Numbered from the stretch's first letter, positions 1 through 8,045 are shown. The stretch is 64,000 bases of DNA from Salsuginibacillus halophilus (GCF_003014715.1 NZ_PYAV01000009.1:92439-156438), one strand, 5' to 3'. The notes: generated from the sequence alone by a model not told the origin. Numbers and translations: made by a program.

Positions 1-385
1 GACCTAGTTTTGTGCCTTCAGCAGCGATCCGGATATGACAGCTCATCGCAAGCTCCAACCCTCCGCCGAGGGCGGCACCGTGCAAGGCTGCGATGATCGG
101 CTTTGGAAAGGTTTCGATCCGTTGGAGTAACGCGTGCCCATCACTAGCTAACTTGGCGAAGGCTTCGCCACTTTCAACTTCTGTAAACTCTTTAATGTCT
201 GCCCCTGCAGCAAAGAACTTTCCTTCTCCGTGCAGGATGACAACATTCACTTCAGGATCTTTCTCGATCTCTGTCAGCACGCTGTCAAGGTTTTCAAGCA
301 GCGAACGGCAAAGCGCATTCGCCGGCGGACGCGCAATTGTGATAAAGGCGGTTTGATTCGAAACTTCCCACCGCAGTTCACTCAT
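1..385 (-). CDS. fadB: Enoyl-CoA hydratase/isomerase, FadB-type, 3' part cut by window edge
   Basis: N-terminal 128 residues of a crotonase-fold protein; the gene continues left of position 1. It should hydrate trans-2-enoyl-CoA in fatty-acid beta-oxidation. Visible crotonase signatures are GKFFAAGADIKEF and PIIAALHGAALGGGLELAMSCH, which form the oxyanion hole. Two ATGs lie close together (391 and 385). The 385 start (MSELRWEV) is preferred because its GGGAG ribosome site is about 9 nt away, against about 3 nt for the upstream ATG. It follows fadR by about 20 bp on the same strand, as in the B. subtilis lcfA-fadR-fadB cluster. Family certain; the symbol rests on synteny. Confidence 0.9.
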   Translation of the reverse strand, partial: MSELRWEVSNQTAFITIARPPANALCRSLLENLDSVLTEIEKDPEVNVVILHGEGKFFAAGADIKEFTEVESGEAFAKLASDGHALLQRIETFPKPIIAALHGAALGGGLELAMSCHIRIAAEGTKLG

Positions 386-404
386 TGTCATCTTCTCCCT
401 TCGT

Positions 405-1004
405 TTATCGCTCTGACTGATTTCCTTTAAAACCGTTTAAAAGCAGTTCATGCACCGGCTCAACAAGCTCCATCAAATCGTACCGACAGTCTTTCATGAC
501 CCAGTTGGTAACAACTTCATCTAATGTGCCAAACACCATTTGACGCCCGAGTTTTTCGTTGATCACATCTGAAAAGACCTGTTCTTGCTTACCTGTAACA
601 ATCATCTCTTCGACAACTTGTAAATAACCTTTGAGTACTTCGTTAATCTGACTACGCAGCGCACTATTGGACTGCCGTAGTTCGAGCTGGGTTACAACAG
701 CAAGTTCAGGGTCAGCATTCAGTTGTTGAAAATGCAGGCGGACGAGCGCACGCAGTTGATCCTCAACATCCGGGAGGCGTTCTAGTTCAGTGGTGATTGT
801 GTCAACGAACTGGCCCATTTTCACTTCAAACAGTGAGACGAGTAAGTCCTCTTTGTTTTTGAAGTAAAGATAAATTGTTCCATCTGCAACGCCGGCTTCT
901 TTTGCGATCTTTGAAACTTGAGCATTATGATAGCCGTTTTCTGCAATAACAGTTACAGCGGCATCAATAATTTGATTGTATTTTAAAGAATTTCGTTTAC
1001 TCAA
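405..1004 (-). CDS. fadR: TetR-family fatty-acid degradation repressor FadR
   Basis: Predicted 199-residue TetR regulator. The N-terminal helix-turn-helix (about residues 10-55) includes the stretch VSKIAKEAGVADGTIYLYF, which closely resembles B. subtilis FadR/YsiA. The C-terminal helical domain would bind long-chain acyl-CoA. In the family, FadR represses beta-oxidation genes and acyl-CoA releases it. The start is taken as TTG at 1004, behind a GAGG ribosome site 9 nt upstream. The longer reading to 1067 adds a Cys/Arg-rich stretch that overlaps a FadR operator and gives a non-family N-terminus. It is flanked by fadB and an acyl-CoA ligase, matching its regulon. Confidence 0.93.
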   Translation of the reverse strand: MSKRNSLKYNQIIDAAVTVIAENGYHNAQVSKIAKEAGVADGTIYLYFKNKEDLLVSLFEVKMGQFVDTITTELERLPDVEDQLRALVRLHFQQLNADPELAVVTQLELRQSNSALRSQINEVLKGYLQVVEEMIVTGKQEQVFSDVINEKLGRQMVFGTLDEVVTNWVMKDCRYDLMELVEPVHELLLNGFKGNQSER

Positions 1005-1030
1005 TTTTGTCTTCCTCTCTTTTCCCCGAC

Positions 1031-1071
1031 ATGATACGCTGGCTTTTCGGGAAAAGTGAATGACCATTCAC
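1031..1071 (-). promoter_or_regulatory. FadR operator and putative fadR promoter
   Basis: Perfect inverted repeat GTGAATG-AC-CATTCAC at 1056-1071 resembles the FadR box (TGAATGA..TCATTCA). It overlaps a candidate minus-strand promoter, -35 TTCACT at 1055-1060 and -10 TATCAT at 1031-1036 with 18 bp spacing. It implies autoregulation of fadR from a promoter between lcfA1 and fadR. The operator is clear; the promoter is inferred. Confidence 0.7.
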
Positions 1072-1121
1072 TCAGCGTATTTTCATTCTATCTGAGCCCG
1101 GCCATTCTGTCAATTTGTTTC

Positions 1122-2816
1122 TTAAGAAGACTTTGCTTTTTCTTCAGTTTGAGCTTCATCAACTAAAACCCGGCGCAATACTTTGCCAACCGTTGTTTTA
1201 GGAAGTTCGTCGCGGAACTCATAACTACGCGGCACTTTGTAAGCTGCTAGGTTTTTACGGCAAAATGCATCCAGCGCAGCCTCGTCAACTTCAGAGCCTT
1301 CTTTAAGTACAATAAACGCTTTGACGGTTTCACCGCGGTACTCATCCGGCACACCAACAATAACCGCTTCTTGAATGTCATCGTGCTCATAAAGCACCTC
1401 TTCAACTTCACGCGGGTAGATGTTGAAGCCGCCTGCAATAATCATATCCTTTTTCCGATCTACAATGTAGAAAAAACCATCCTCATCCATATAGCCCATA
1501 TCTCCAGTTAGCAGCCAGTCTTCATAAAACGTTGCTGCTGTTTCCTCAGGGCGTTTCCAGTATCCCTGCATCACTTGTGGACCGCGAATGACCAGTTCTC
1601 CAATTTCATTCGGTGGAAGCATCCCGTTCTCTTCTGAATAAATCCCTGCTTCTGTATCCGGCCAAGGCAGGCCAATACTACCTTCACGACGCGTGCCCCA
1701 TAATAGGTTACAGTGTGTAACAGGTGCTGCTTCAGTCAGTCCGTATCCTTCTACAAGTTTACCACCGGTCATTTCTTCAAACGTTTGCTGTACTTCAAGT
1801 GGCAAAGCTGCAGAACCGCTCATGCAGGCTTGTACTGAAGATAAATCGTACGAAGCAGCATCTGGATGATTAATTAATCCGATATACATCGTTGGAGCAC
1901 CAGGGAAAATCGAAATTTGCTCTTTTTGTATCGTCTCGAGCACTTCTTTCGGGTCGAACTTCGGTAGTATGATCGTTTCTGATGCACTCATGACCGATAA
2001 ATTCATTGAAACTGTCATGCCGTACACGTGGAAAAACGGAAGTACCGCCAACGTTTTTTCTTTGCCTCTTTCGAGTCGATACATCCACTGAAGACATTGT
2101 GTTGTATTTGCTACAAGGTTTCTGTGAGTTAACATAACCCCTTTAGCGAGCCCTGTTGTGCCCCCGGTATACTGCAAAAGTGCGAGATCATGATCTGGAT
2201 CAATTGAGACTTGAACCTTCGAGGTACTACCACGCTTAATCATTGGTTTAAAAGCATGCACAGTACGGCTGTATTCAACTTTCACTTTCATCCCTTGATT
2301 TTTCTTTTGAATGAAGGGATAAATCATGTTTTTAGGAAATGGTAAGTAATCCTTAATGCCGGTTACGATGACATGTTCAAGCTGTGTTGCATGCTTTACT
2401 TTCATAACTTTTGGATAAAGTAAGTCAAGACAAACGATCACTTTAGCACCAGAATCCGCCATTTGGTGCTCCAGCTCCCGCTCTACATATAAAGGATTCG
2501 TTTGCACAACGACAGCACCAATCATTAAAGCCCCATAATATGCAATGACTGACTGCGGTGTATTTGGCAGCATAATTGCTACACGATCCCCTTTTTCCAC
2601 CCCCAGCGCGGAAAGTTCGTTAGCAAATGCCCGTGTCTGCTCCCCAAGTTCTTGATAAGTAAGCGTTGTACCTTGGAATGATATCGCTTTATTTTTTGGA
2701 AACGAAGCTTCTGCATTTTCTAACAAAGCATGCAATGGTTGTATTTCGTAATTCATCTCCGCTGGAATTTCTTCCGGGTAAAATTGTGTCCATGGACGAT
2801 CTATCGTTTTTTGCAA
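1122..2816 (-). CDS. lcfA: Long-chain acyl-CoA ligase, paralogue 1
   Basis: A 564-residue AMP-forming acyl-CoA synthetase that activates fatty acids to acyl-CoA for beta-oxidation. The adenylate-forming signature YTGGTTGLAKG is at about residues 216-226, with GYGLTEAAP, LLTGDMGY and the C-terminal catalytic-lysine region LPKTTVGKVLRR following in family order. It initiates at TTG behind AAGGAGG, 7 nt away. It lies directly upstream of fadR and carries a FadR box in its promoter. A second, very similar ligase (lcfA2) lies immediately upstream, with the TDE copy R1 between them, so the pair is a tandem duplication that has since diverged in control. Confidence 0.93.
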   Translation of the reverse strand: MQKTIDRPWTQFYPEEIPAEMNYEIQPLHALLENAEASFPKNKAISFQGTTLTYQELGEQTRAFANELSALGVEKGDRVAIMLPNTPQSVIAYYGALMIGAVVVQTNPLYVERELEHQMADSGAKVIVCLDLLYPKVMKVKHATQLEHVIVTGIKDYLPFPKNMIYPFIQKKNQGMKVKVEYSRTVHAFKPMIKRGSTSKVQVSIDPDHDLALLQYTGGTTGLAKGVMLTHRNLVANTTQCLQWMYRLERGKEKTLAVLPFFHVYGMTVSMNLSVMSASETIILPKFDPKEVLETIQKEQISIFPGAPTMYIGLINHPDAASYDLSSVQACMSGSAALPLEVQQTFEEMTGGKLVEGYGLTEAAPVTHCNLLWGTRREGSIGLPWPDTEAGIYSEENGMLPPNEIGELVIRGPQVMQGYWKRPEETAATFYEDWLLTGDMGYMDEDGFFYIVDRKKDMIIAGGFNIYPREVEEVLYEHDDIQEAVIVGVPDEYRGETVKAFIVLKEGSEVDEAALDAFCRKNLAAYKVPRSYEFRDELPKTTVGKVLRRVLVDEAQTEEKAKSS

Positions 2817-2872
2817 AACCGTTCCTCCTTAACACCTTCCTTTTCAGTCAGCTTCTCCTCTCAAGTACCATT

Positions 2873-2909
2873 GTACTGAATAGTCGTTCATTTTTGAATA
2901 CCCAATTTG
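2873..2909 (-). promoter_or_regulatory. FadR box over the lcfA1 promoter
   Basis: GTACTGAATAGTCGTTCA (2873-2890) matches 14 of 18 positions of the remembered FadR consensus TGAATGA.TA.TCATTCA. A minus-strand promoter overlaps it: -10 TACAAT, with TTCAAA 17 bp upstream. The site would block lcfA1 transcription when acyl-CoA is scarce. The -35 is weak. Confidence 0.65.
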
Positions 2910-2970
2910 AAATTTTTGAAATTTTTACGAATTCATCAACTGTTTCTACGTGTAATTTGGTTTATTATGC

Positions 2971-3001
2971 AAAAAACGCACTACCAAAATTGATAGTGCG
3001 C
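2971..3001 (-). terminator. Distal terminator of lcfA2 (hairpin copy with T-run)
   Basis: Minus-strand stem CGCACTA...TAGTGCG followed by six T. It forms the left copy of a 26-bp duplication (2976-3001) that abuts TDE copy R1. The partner copy at 3535-3560 lacks the T-run. Confidence 0.85.
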
Positions 3002-3534
3002 CAAACTGGCGACAAAGTACAAAACCTAACATTAACTCACAGCTTACTGCTCCAACCCCCGCGGTTGCCCTAATAAGAGGAAAAACAGAATCATGATCGT
3101 AACCAACACTACCGACAGACGCTTTCCCGAGGGCTTGGCTTCAGCTAACTTGTTCGATTTGATTACCAATCGAACAAGTGGATCTGCAGCCTGCGCTTGA
3201 TCCTCTGGGAGTCGCCGTCTTTTGTTTCAGTTACTTGTTAGTTAACAGATCATTAAGGATTTCCATTGGATATGGTTCGCTTGATCGCTCATAAAGCGTC
3301 ATGATGAAATTGATTCATGTAGATGTTGCTTAATCAAAAGAATTTCTACGATTCATGACCATCAAATAACGTAAGGCTGACGAGCATCGGCGGCGACGCC
3401 ACCAGGAACAGCACGAGCCGAAAATCCCGCAGGCAGTGACTTTCTGCCGAGGAAGTTGAGGCCGTGTCTGAGGCAAGCGTCCGTCAAAAAGCAACGTCAG
3501 CCTTCGCTTTTCTTGAAAGGTTGTCTAAATGCTG
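3002..3534 (+). mobile_element. TDE copy R1 (non-autonomous, terminator-flanked), 533 bp
   Basis: Full-length dispersed element. Left end CAAACTGGCGACAAAG (3002-3017); right end, read on the minus strand, CAGCATTTAGACAACC. These are the A and B ends shared by the family. The interior has an 11-bp stem ACTTGTTCGAT/ATCGAACAAGT (3148-3179) inside a roughly 110-nt foldback (about 3113-3222). A second foldback near the B end is closed by GGCTGACG...CGTCAGCC (about 3372-3502). No credible ORF. The element sits between two copies of the lcfA2 terminator hairpin, so it would be read as lcfA2 3' UTR. Confidence 0.82.
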
Positions 3535-3560
3535 ACGCACTGCCAAAATTGACAGTGCGC
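3535..3560 (-). repeat. Proximal copy of the lcfA2 terminator hairpin (no T-run)
   Basis: 26-nt duplicate of 2976-3001 with exactly two differences, and these are the two partners of one base pair (A-T in the distal copy, G-C here). The stem CGCACTG...CAGTGCG is therefore preserved. It ends 8 bp after the lcfA2 stop, and on its other side the T-run is replaced by the end of R1. Confidence 0.85.
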
Positions 3561-3568
3561 CTTGTTTA

Positions 3569-5269
3569 TTATGCTTCTTTTTCTTTTTTACGCTTTTCTT
3601 CTTCTTCCTCGACAAGGACCCGCCGTAAAATCTTTCCGACCATGGTCTTTGGAAGTTCTTCGCGGAATTCGTATAACTTCGGTACTTTAAAGGCAGCCAG
3701 GTTCTTACGAGAGAAAGCTTCGATCTCTTCACTGGTCAGCTCAACATCTTCTTTTGGTACGATGAAAGCTTTCACAGTTTCTCCGCGATAAGGGTCAGGT
3801 ACACCGATCACTGCAGCTTCCTGTACACCTTCATGTTCATAAAGCACTTCTTCAATTTCACGTGGGAAAATATTAAATCCACCAGCGATAATCATATCTT
3901 TTTTACGGTCAACGATATAAAAGAAGCCATCTTCATCCATGTAACCCATATCGCCGCTTAAAAACCAATCATCTTTAAACACAGCAGCTGTATCCTCCGG
4001 GCGTCCCCAATAACCTTTCATTACTTGTGGACCACGAATCATAATTTCGCCAATTTCGCCGGGAGGTGCAGACTCACCTGTTTCCTGCTTTAAAATAGCA
4101 AGCTCTGTATCCGGCCAAGGAATGCCAATACTACCATTCTTTCTTTCTTCCCAAATCGGGTTTGAAGCAGCAACTGGAGAAGTCTCTGTTAACCCATAAC
4201 CTTCCACCAGCCGGCCGCCGGTCAGAGACTCAAATTGATCTTGCACCTCACTTGGCAGCGGCGCTGAACCACTAAGACAAGCTTTAATCGATGACAAATC
4301 ATACTTATGAATATCAGGATCATTAATTAGACCGACATACATGGTAGGCGCACCAGGGAACAACGTGATTTTCTGCTTTTCGATCGTTTTTAAAACATCT
4401 TTTGGATCGAATTTAGGTAAAATCACTAAAGTAGATTCGTACATGATTGAAATGTTCATCGCCACTGACATGCCATAAACGTGGAAGAATGGCAGAACAG
4501 CAAGTATACGCTCGTTCCCTTTTTCCATGCGATACATCCATGTCCGGCACTGAAGTGTGTTGACGACGAGATTGTAATGAGTGAGCATGACGCCTTTAGC
4601 AGGCCCTGTTGTACCACCAGTATATTGCAGCAGTGCTAAGTCATTTTTCGGGTCGATTTCAACTTCCGGATCTTTTGGCGTACCGTTTTTTAACAAAGAT
4701 TTAAAAGCATGCGTCGTGCTATCATAATCTACTTCAACTTTCATCCCGGTGTTTTTCTTTTGAACAAATGGATAAATTAAGTTTTTTGGAAACGGCAGAA
4801 AGTCTTTAATACTTGTTACAATGACATGCTCTAAATCAGTGTTCGCACGCACGCTCTGCACCCTTGGATAAACAAGGTCTAAGCAGATCATAATTTTTGC
4901 ACCAGAGTCTACCATTTGGTGCTCAATTTCACGCTCTACGTAAAGTGGGTTCGTTTGAACAACGATCGCACCGGCAAATAGAGCTCCGTAATAGGAAATG
5001 ACAGACTGTGGTGTATTTGCAAGCATAATTGCAACACGGTCACCTTTTTCAATCCCTAAACTTCTTAGTTGGTCAGCTACGCGCAAAGCCTGATCATACA
5101 GCTCACGGTACGTGAGTGACGTACCCATGAAATGCGCTGCTTCTTTTTCCGGACTGTTTGTTGCTGATTCCTGCAGATACGACTGCAGCGATCTTTCTTC
5201 GTAAGTCATTGATGCCGGAACAGCTTCTGGATAATTGGACAGCCAAACAGGTTTGGTTTCTGTCTGCAT
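3569..5269 (-). CDS. Long-chain acyl-CoA ligase, paralogue 2
   Basis: A 566-residue AMP-forming acyl-CoA synthetase, collinear with the downstream lcfA. It has YTGGTTGPAKG at the same residue positions (216-226), then GYGLTETSP, FLSGDMGY and LPKTMVGKILRR, and ends in a charged Glu/Lys tail. It activates long-chain fatty acids to acyl-CoA. The start is ATG at 5269 behind AAAGGAGG at 9 nt. Unlike paralogue 1 it shows no FadR box upstream, but it does have a good cre. Which paralogue is orthologous to B. subtilis lcfA cannot be settled by eye. Its terminator hairpin is duplicated around R1. Confidence 0.92.
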   Translation of the reverse strand: MQTETKPVWLSNYPEAVPASMTYEERSLQSYLQESATNSPEKEAAHFMGTSLTYRELYDQALRVADQLRSLGIEKGDRVAIMLANTPQSVISYYGALFAGAIVVQTNPLYVEREIEHQMVDSGAKIMICLDLVYPRVQSVRANTDLEHVIVTSIKDFLPFPKNLIYPFVQKKNTGMKVEVDYDSTTHAFKSLLKNGTPKDPEVEIDPKNDLALLQYTGGTTGPAKGVMLTHYNLVVNTLQCRTWMYRMEKGNERILAVLPFFHVYGMSVAMNISIMYESTLVILPKFDPKDVLKTIEKQKITLFPGAPTMYVGLINDPDIHKYDLSSIKACLSGSAPLPSEVQDQFESLTGGRLVEGYGLTETSPVAASNPIWEERKNGSIGIPWPDTELAILKQETGESAPPGEIGEIMIRGPQVMKGYWGRPEDTAAVFKDDWFLSGDMGYMDEDGFFYIVDRKKDMIIAGGFNIFPREIEEVLYEHEGVQEAAVIGVPDPYRGETVKAFIVPKEDVELTSEEIEAFSRKNLAAFKVPKLYEFREELPKTMVGKILRRVLVEEEEEKRKKEKEA

Positions 5270-5330
5270 GCAACACTGCCTCCTTTATTGACTCTTCTCT
5301 TGTAAACATTCCCCTCTAACTCTATTTTAT

Positions 5331-5344
5331 TGCAACCGCTTTCA
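5331..5344 (-). promoter_or_regulatory. cre (CcpA site) upstream of lcfA2
   Basis: Minus-strand TGAAAGCGGTTGCA matches 13 of 14 positions of the cre consensus TGWNANCGNTNWCA. It lies about 62 bp upstream of the start codon next to a TAAAAT -10-like element. Carbon-catabolite repression of the ligase is the natural reading; B. subtilis lcfA is known to be CcpA-controlled. Confidence 0.65.
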
Positions 5345-5464
5345 TTTTAAAAGACAATTTTAAAATTTTTGAAAATTTTTCTTTTGGAGTGAGGTTTCTA
5401 TTTTCGTTTGATTTTAATAACACTTTGTGAAGAACAGCCTGAATATGAGATGAAAACAAACATT

Positions 5465-5502
5465 AAAAAGCGAGTACCTGTAGAAATCGTACAGATACCC
5501 GC
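5465..5502 (-). terminator. Terminator downstream of mutSB
   Basis: On the minus strand, GCGGGTATCTGT pairs with ACAGGTACTCGC across an 8-9 nt loop and is followed by TTTTT. It ends the mutSB transcript before the lcfA2 promoter region. Confidence 0.8.
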
Positions 5503-5536
5503 ATTGTTCACTTATAGGCCTAAACCATTTTACGGA

Positions 5537-5620
5537 TCAAGCAATAAAAAACAAGTAAATGAAACCTGCTAGAATAAATCCAGCACAACAGATGAGCAGT
5601 ACTTTCCATAACGTATCCAC
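5537..5620 (-). CDS. Possible 27-residue membrane peptide after mutSB
   Basis: Short reading frame starting at GTG (5620) just downstream of the mutSB stop and ending before its terminator. It encodes a short head (MDTLWK) and one predicted transmembrane segment rich in Leu/Ile/Phe/Gly. A GAGG motif lies about 14 nt upstream, which is too far for a good ribosome site, so initiation is uncertain. B. subtilis has the longer yshE at this position; this is not clearly related. The remaining sequence from 5270 to 5658 holds only the lcfA2 control region and the terminator. Confidence 0.3.
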   Translation of the reverse strand: MDTLWKVLLICCAGFILAGFIYLFFIA

Positions 5621-5658
5621 ACCAACACCGCTTTCCTCACAAACTACATTTAGCGCAA

Positions 5659-8016
5659 TTATTTTAACTCGACGACGGTGTTACCGATACCGCCTTCGTT
5701 CATACCACCATCGCGGGTATTTTTAACGTTCGGATGTTTTTTCAAAAGCTCTTTCACACCTTTACGAAGCGCACCGGTACCTTTCCCATGTATAATATCT
5801 ACTTTTTGAAACCCTGCAAGCACAGCTTCATCCAAATATTTTTCAACACGGTGCATCGCTTCGTCGTAACGCACACCACGCAAGTCAAGTTCAGGCTTTA
5901 CGTGCTGGTTCGATTGCACACGCGCTACCGGCTTAGGTGACTGCTTTGGTTCACTTTTAATCTTTTCCATATCATCTTTTTTGACGTTCATTTTCATAAT
6001 CCCAAGCTGAACTTGAAACTCATTGTCGCTCACCTTTGCAAGCACTTGTCCGCGCTGGTTAAAGCTGATGACTTTCACCTCATCACCTAGTTCAATCGCT
6101 TGCTGTTTTCGTGTTTTCTCTTTTACTTTTTCCTGCTTCTTTGCAGTTTTAGGTGCTGCATTTTCAAGCTGTTTACGCGCATCAATCAACTCATGCTCTT
6201 TGACCTCCAAGCCTTCTCGCTGCAACTCACGCAAGTACTCAATAATATCTTCAGCGTCCTGCTTCGCTTTTTTCACTTCTGCTTCTGCCTGTTCACGAGC
6301 TTTTTCCAGTTCTTTTTCTTTTTCCGCTTGAAATGCTTCAAATTCTTTTTCAAGCTCCCTGTGAATCTGCCGGGCATCCCGCCGGATTTCTTCAGCTTCA
6401 AGCACGTCTTGTTCTGCGAGCTTTTTCTGTTCTTCAAGTGATGTAATCATCTGCTCAACTTCTCGCGTCTCCTGGGATACGTGCGTTTCAGCCGAGTTGA
6501 TCACATCTTTATCCAAACCGAGCCGCTGGGAAATCGCAAATGCGTTACTACGACCTGGCACACCGGTTAATAAACGGTATGTTGGCTGCAAGGTATCTAC
6601 ATCAAACTCTACACTTGCGTTCATGACTCCTTCACGGTTGTAGGCGTAGCCTTTCAATTCACTATAATGCGTAGTTGCTACTGTACGTGCGCCTCGGGAT
6701 TTCACTTCATCAAGAATTGCTACAGCAAGTGCCGCTCCTTCTGCAGGATCTGTTCCTGCGCCAAGCTCATCGAACAGCACAAGACTTTCATGATTAATCA
6801 TATCCAGCATTTCCACAATGTTTGTCATATGCGAGGAAAACGTACTTAAGTTTTGCTCAATCGACTGTTCATCACCAATGTCCGCACAGACCGTCTGAAA
6901 TATACCAGCTGTTGAACCTGAAGCCACAGGTAGAAACAAACCGGACTGGGCCATTAATGTTAACAATCCTACCGTTTTCAATGTCACCGTTTTACCACCA
7001 GTGTTCGGCCCGGTAATGACAAGTGATTGATACTCATCCCCAAGAGCCACATCAATCGGTACGACTTCGTCTTGTGGAATCAACGGGTGGCGCGCCCTGC
7101 TGAACTCAAGCATTTGCTGATCAACAAATGTCGGACGTTCAGCTTTCAAAGACACTGCGTAATAAGCTTTTGCAAAGATAAAATCAAGACTCGCAAGAAT
7201 CGCCACGTTTTCGAGCAACCCACCTGTGTTATTCATTACAAGCGTCGAGAGTTCACGTAATATCCGCTCGATTTCATCCCGCTCATCAGCTTTTGCTTCG
7301 CGGAGCTGATTGTTCAATGTTACGACAGACTGCGGCTCGATAAATAGCGTCGCGCCAGAAGATGATTGATCATGAACAATACCGCCGAATGCGTTGCGAT
7401 ACTCCTGTTTTACTGGGATCACGTAACGGTCATTTCGGATCGTCACCACCGCGTCTGAAAGCTTCGCCTGATGATCTGAAGAGCGAGTAAGCTGTTCAAG
7501 TTTACTACGTATACTTGATTCTGTCGTTTTTAACCGTTGACGAATCCTCCGCAAATCCGAGCTTGCGCTATCAAGCACTTTACCGTGATCATCAATGCTT
7601 TGTTTAATTTCCTGCTCAAGTCCCTGCAGGGCATGAATATCTTCTACTTTTGCTTCAAGACGGGGGAGCTGTAATAAATCATCATCAATTAAAGAGCGGA
7701 TAAAAGTTTTCAATTGATAACCAGCATGAATTGTTGCGCTTATTTCAATAAGTTCACTTTCATTGAGCATACCGCCGATTTCTGCCCGCTTTATTTGCGG
7801 GCGAATATCGAAAATGCCGCCGCGCGGTGCTTGTCCTTTTAACCGAATGACAGCTGCCCCTTCATCAGATTCTTCCAATTGCGCCTTGATATCAGCATAA
7901 TCAGTCATCGGCTGAAGTTCATCTACAGCGCTTCGTCCGAGTGACGAGGCTACATGCTGTTTCATCTGGTCTTTCATTTTATCGTACTCTAACAGCCGGA
8001 GGACCCGGTCATTCAT
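5659..8016 (-). CDS. mutSB: MutS2 endonuclease/ATPase
   Basis: 785 residues, the same length as B. subtilis MutS2. The Walker A motif GPNTGGKT is at residues 335-342, the Walker B LVLFDELGAGTDP near 412, a long charged coiled coil at about 515-615 and a C-terminal Smr domain (LDLRGVRYDEA, then IIHGKGTGALRKGV) at about 710-785. MutS2 lacks the mismatch-recognition domain of MutS. In the family it acts on branched DNA and collided ribosomes rather than in mismatch repair. ATG start with AAAGGA about 9 nt upstream. It follows polX by 29 bp and is probably cotranscribed with it. Confidence 0.97.
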   Translation of the reverse strand: MNDRVLRLLEYDKMKDQMKQHVASSLGRSAVDELQPMTDYADIKAQLEESDEGAAVIRLKGQAPRGGIFDIRPQIKRAEIGGMLNESELIEISATIHAGYQLKTFIRSLIDDDLLQLPRLEAKVEDIHALQGLEQEIKQSIDDHGKVLDSASSDLRRIRQRLKTTESSIRSKLEQLTRSSDHQAKLSDAVVTIRNDRYVIPVKQEYRNAFGGIVHDQSSSGATLFIEPQSVVTLNNQLREAKADERDEIERILRELSTLVMNNTGGLLENVAILASLDFIFAKAYYAVSLKAERPTFVDQQMLEFSRARHPLIPQDEVVPIDVALGDEYQSLVITGPNTGGKTVTLKTVGLLTLMAQSGLFLPVASGSTAGIFQTVCADIGDEQSIEQNLSTFSSHMTNIVEMLDMINHESLVLFDELGAGTDPAEGAALAVAILDEVKSRGARTVATTHYSELKGYAYNREGVMNASVEFDVDTLQPTYRLLTGVPGRSNAFAISQRLGLDKDVINSAETHVSQETREVEQMITSLEEQKKLAEQDVLEAEEIRRDARQIHRELEKEFEAFQAEKEKELEKAREQAEAEVKKAKQDAEDIIEYLRELQREGLEVKEHELIDARKQLENAAPKTAKKQEKVKEKTRKQQAIELGDEVKVISFNQRGQVLAKVSDNEFQVQLGIMKMNVKKDDMEKIKSEPKQSPKPVARVQSNQHVKPELDLRGVRYDEAMHRVEKYLDEAVLAGFQKVDIIHGKGTGALRKGVKELLKKHPNVKNTRDGGMNEGGIGNTVVELK

Positions 8017-8045
8017 GACAAGACATCCTTTCTATATCGAGCCGC

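Noticed and set aside
405..1067. Longer fadR starting at 1067
   Set aside because: The extra N-terminus covers the FadR operator and the TTG ribosome site and does not resemble FadR.
3002..3534. Group IIC intron as explanation for terminator-adjacent elements
   Set aside because: Group IIC introns do insert next to terminators, but these units have inverted ends, duplicated flanking hairpins, no reverse transcriptase and no recognisable domain V pattern.
3456..3791. Open frames running through TDE copies R1, R5 and R9
   Set aside because: They read across terminal repeats, hairpins or neighbouring genes, have no ribosome sites and show low-complexity composition; no coding function is supported.
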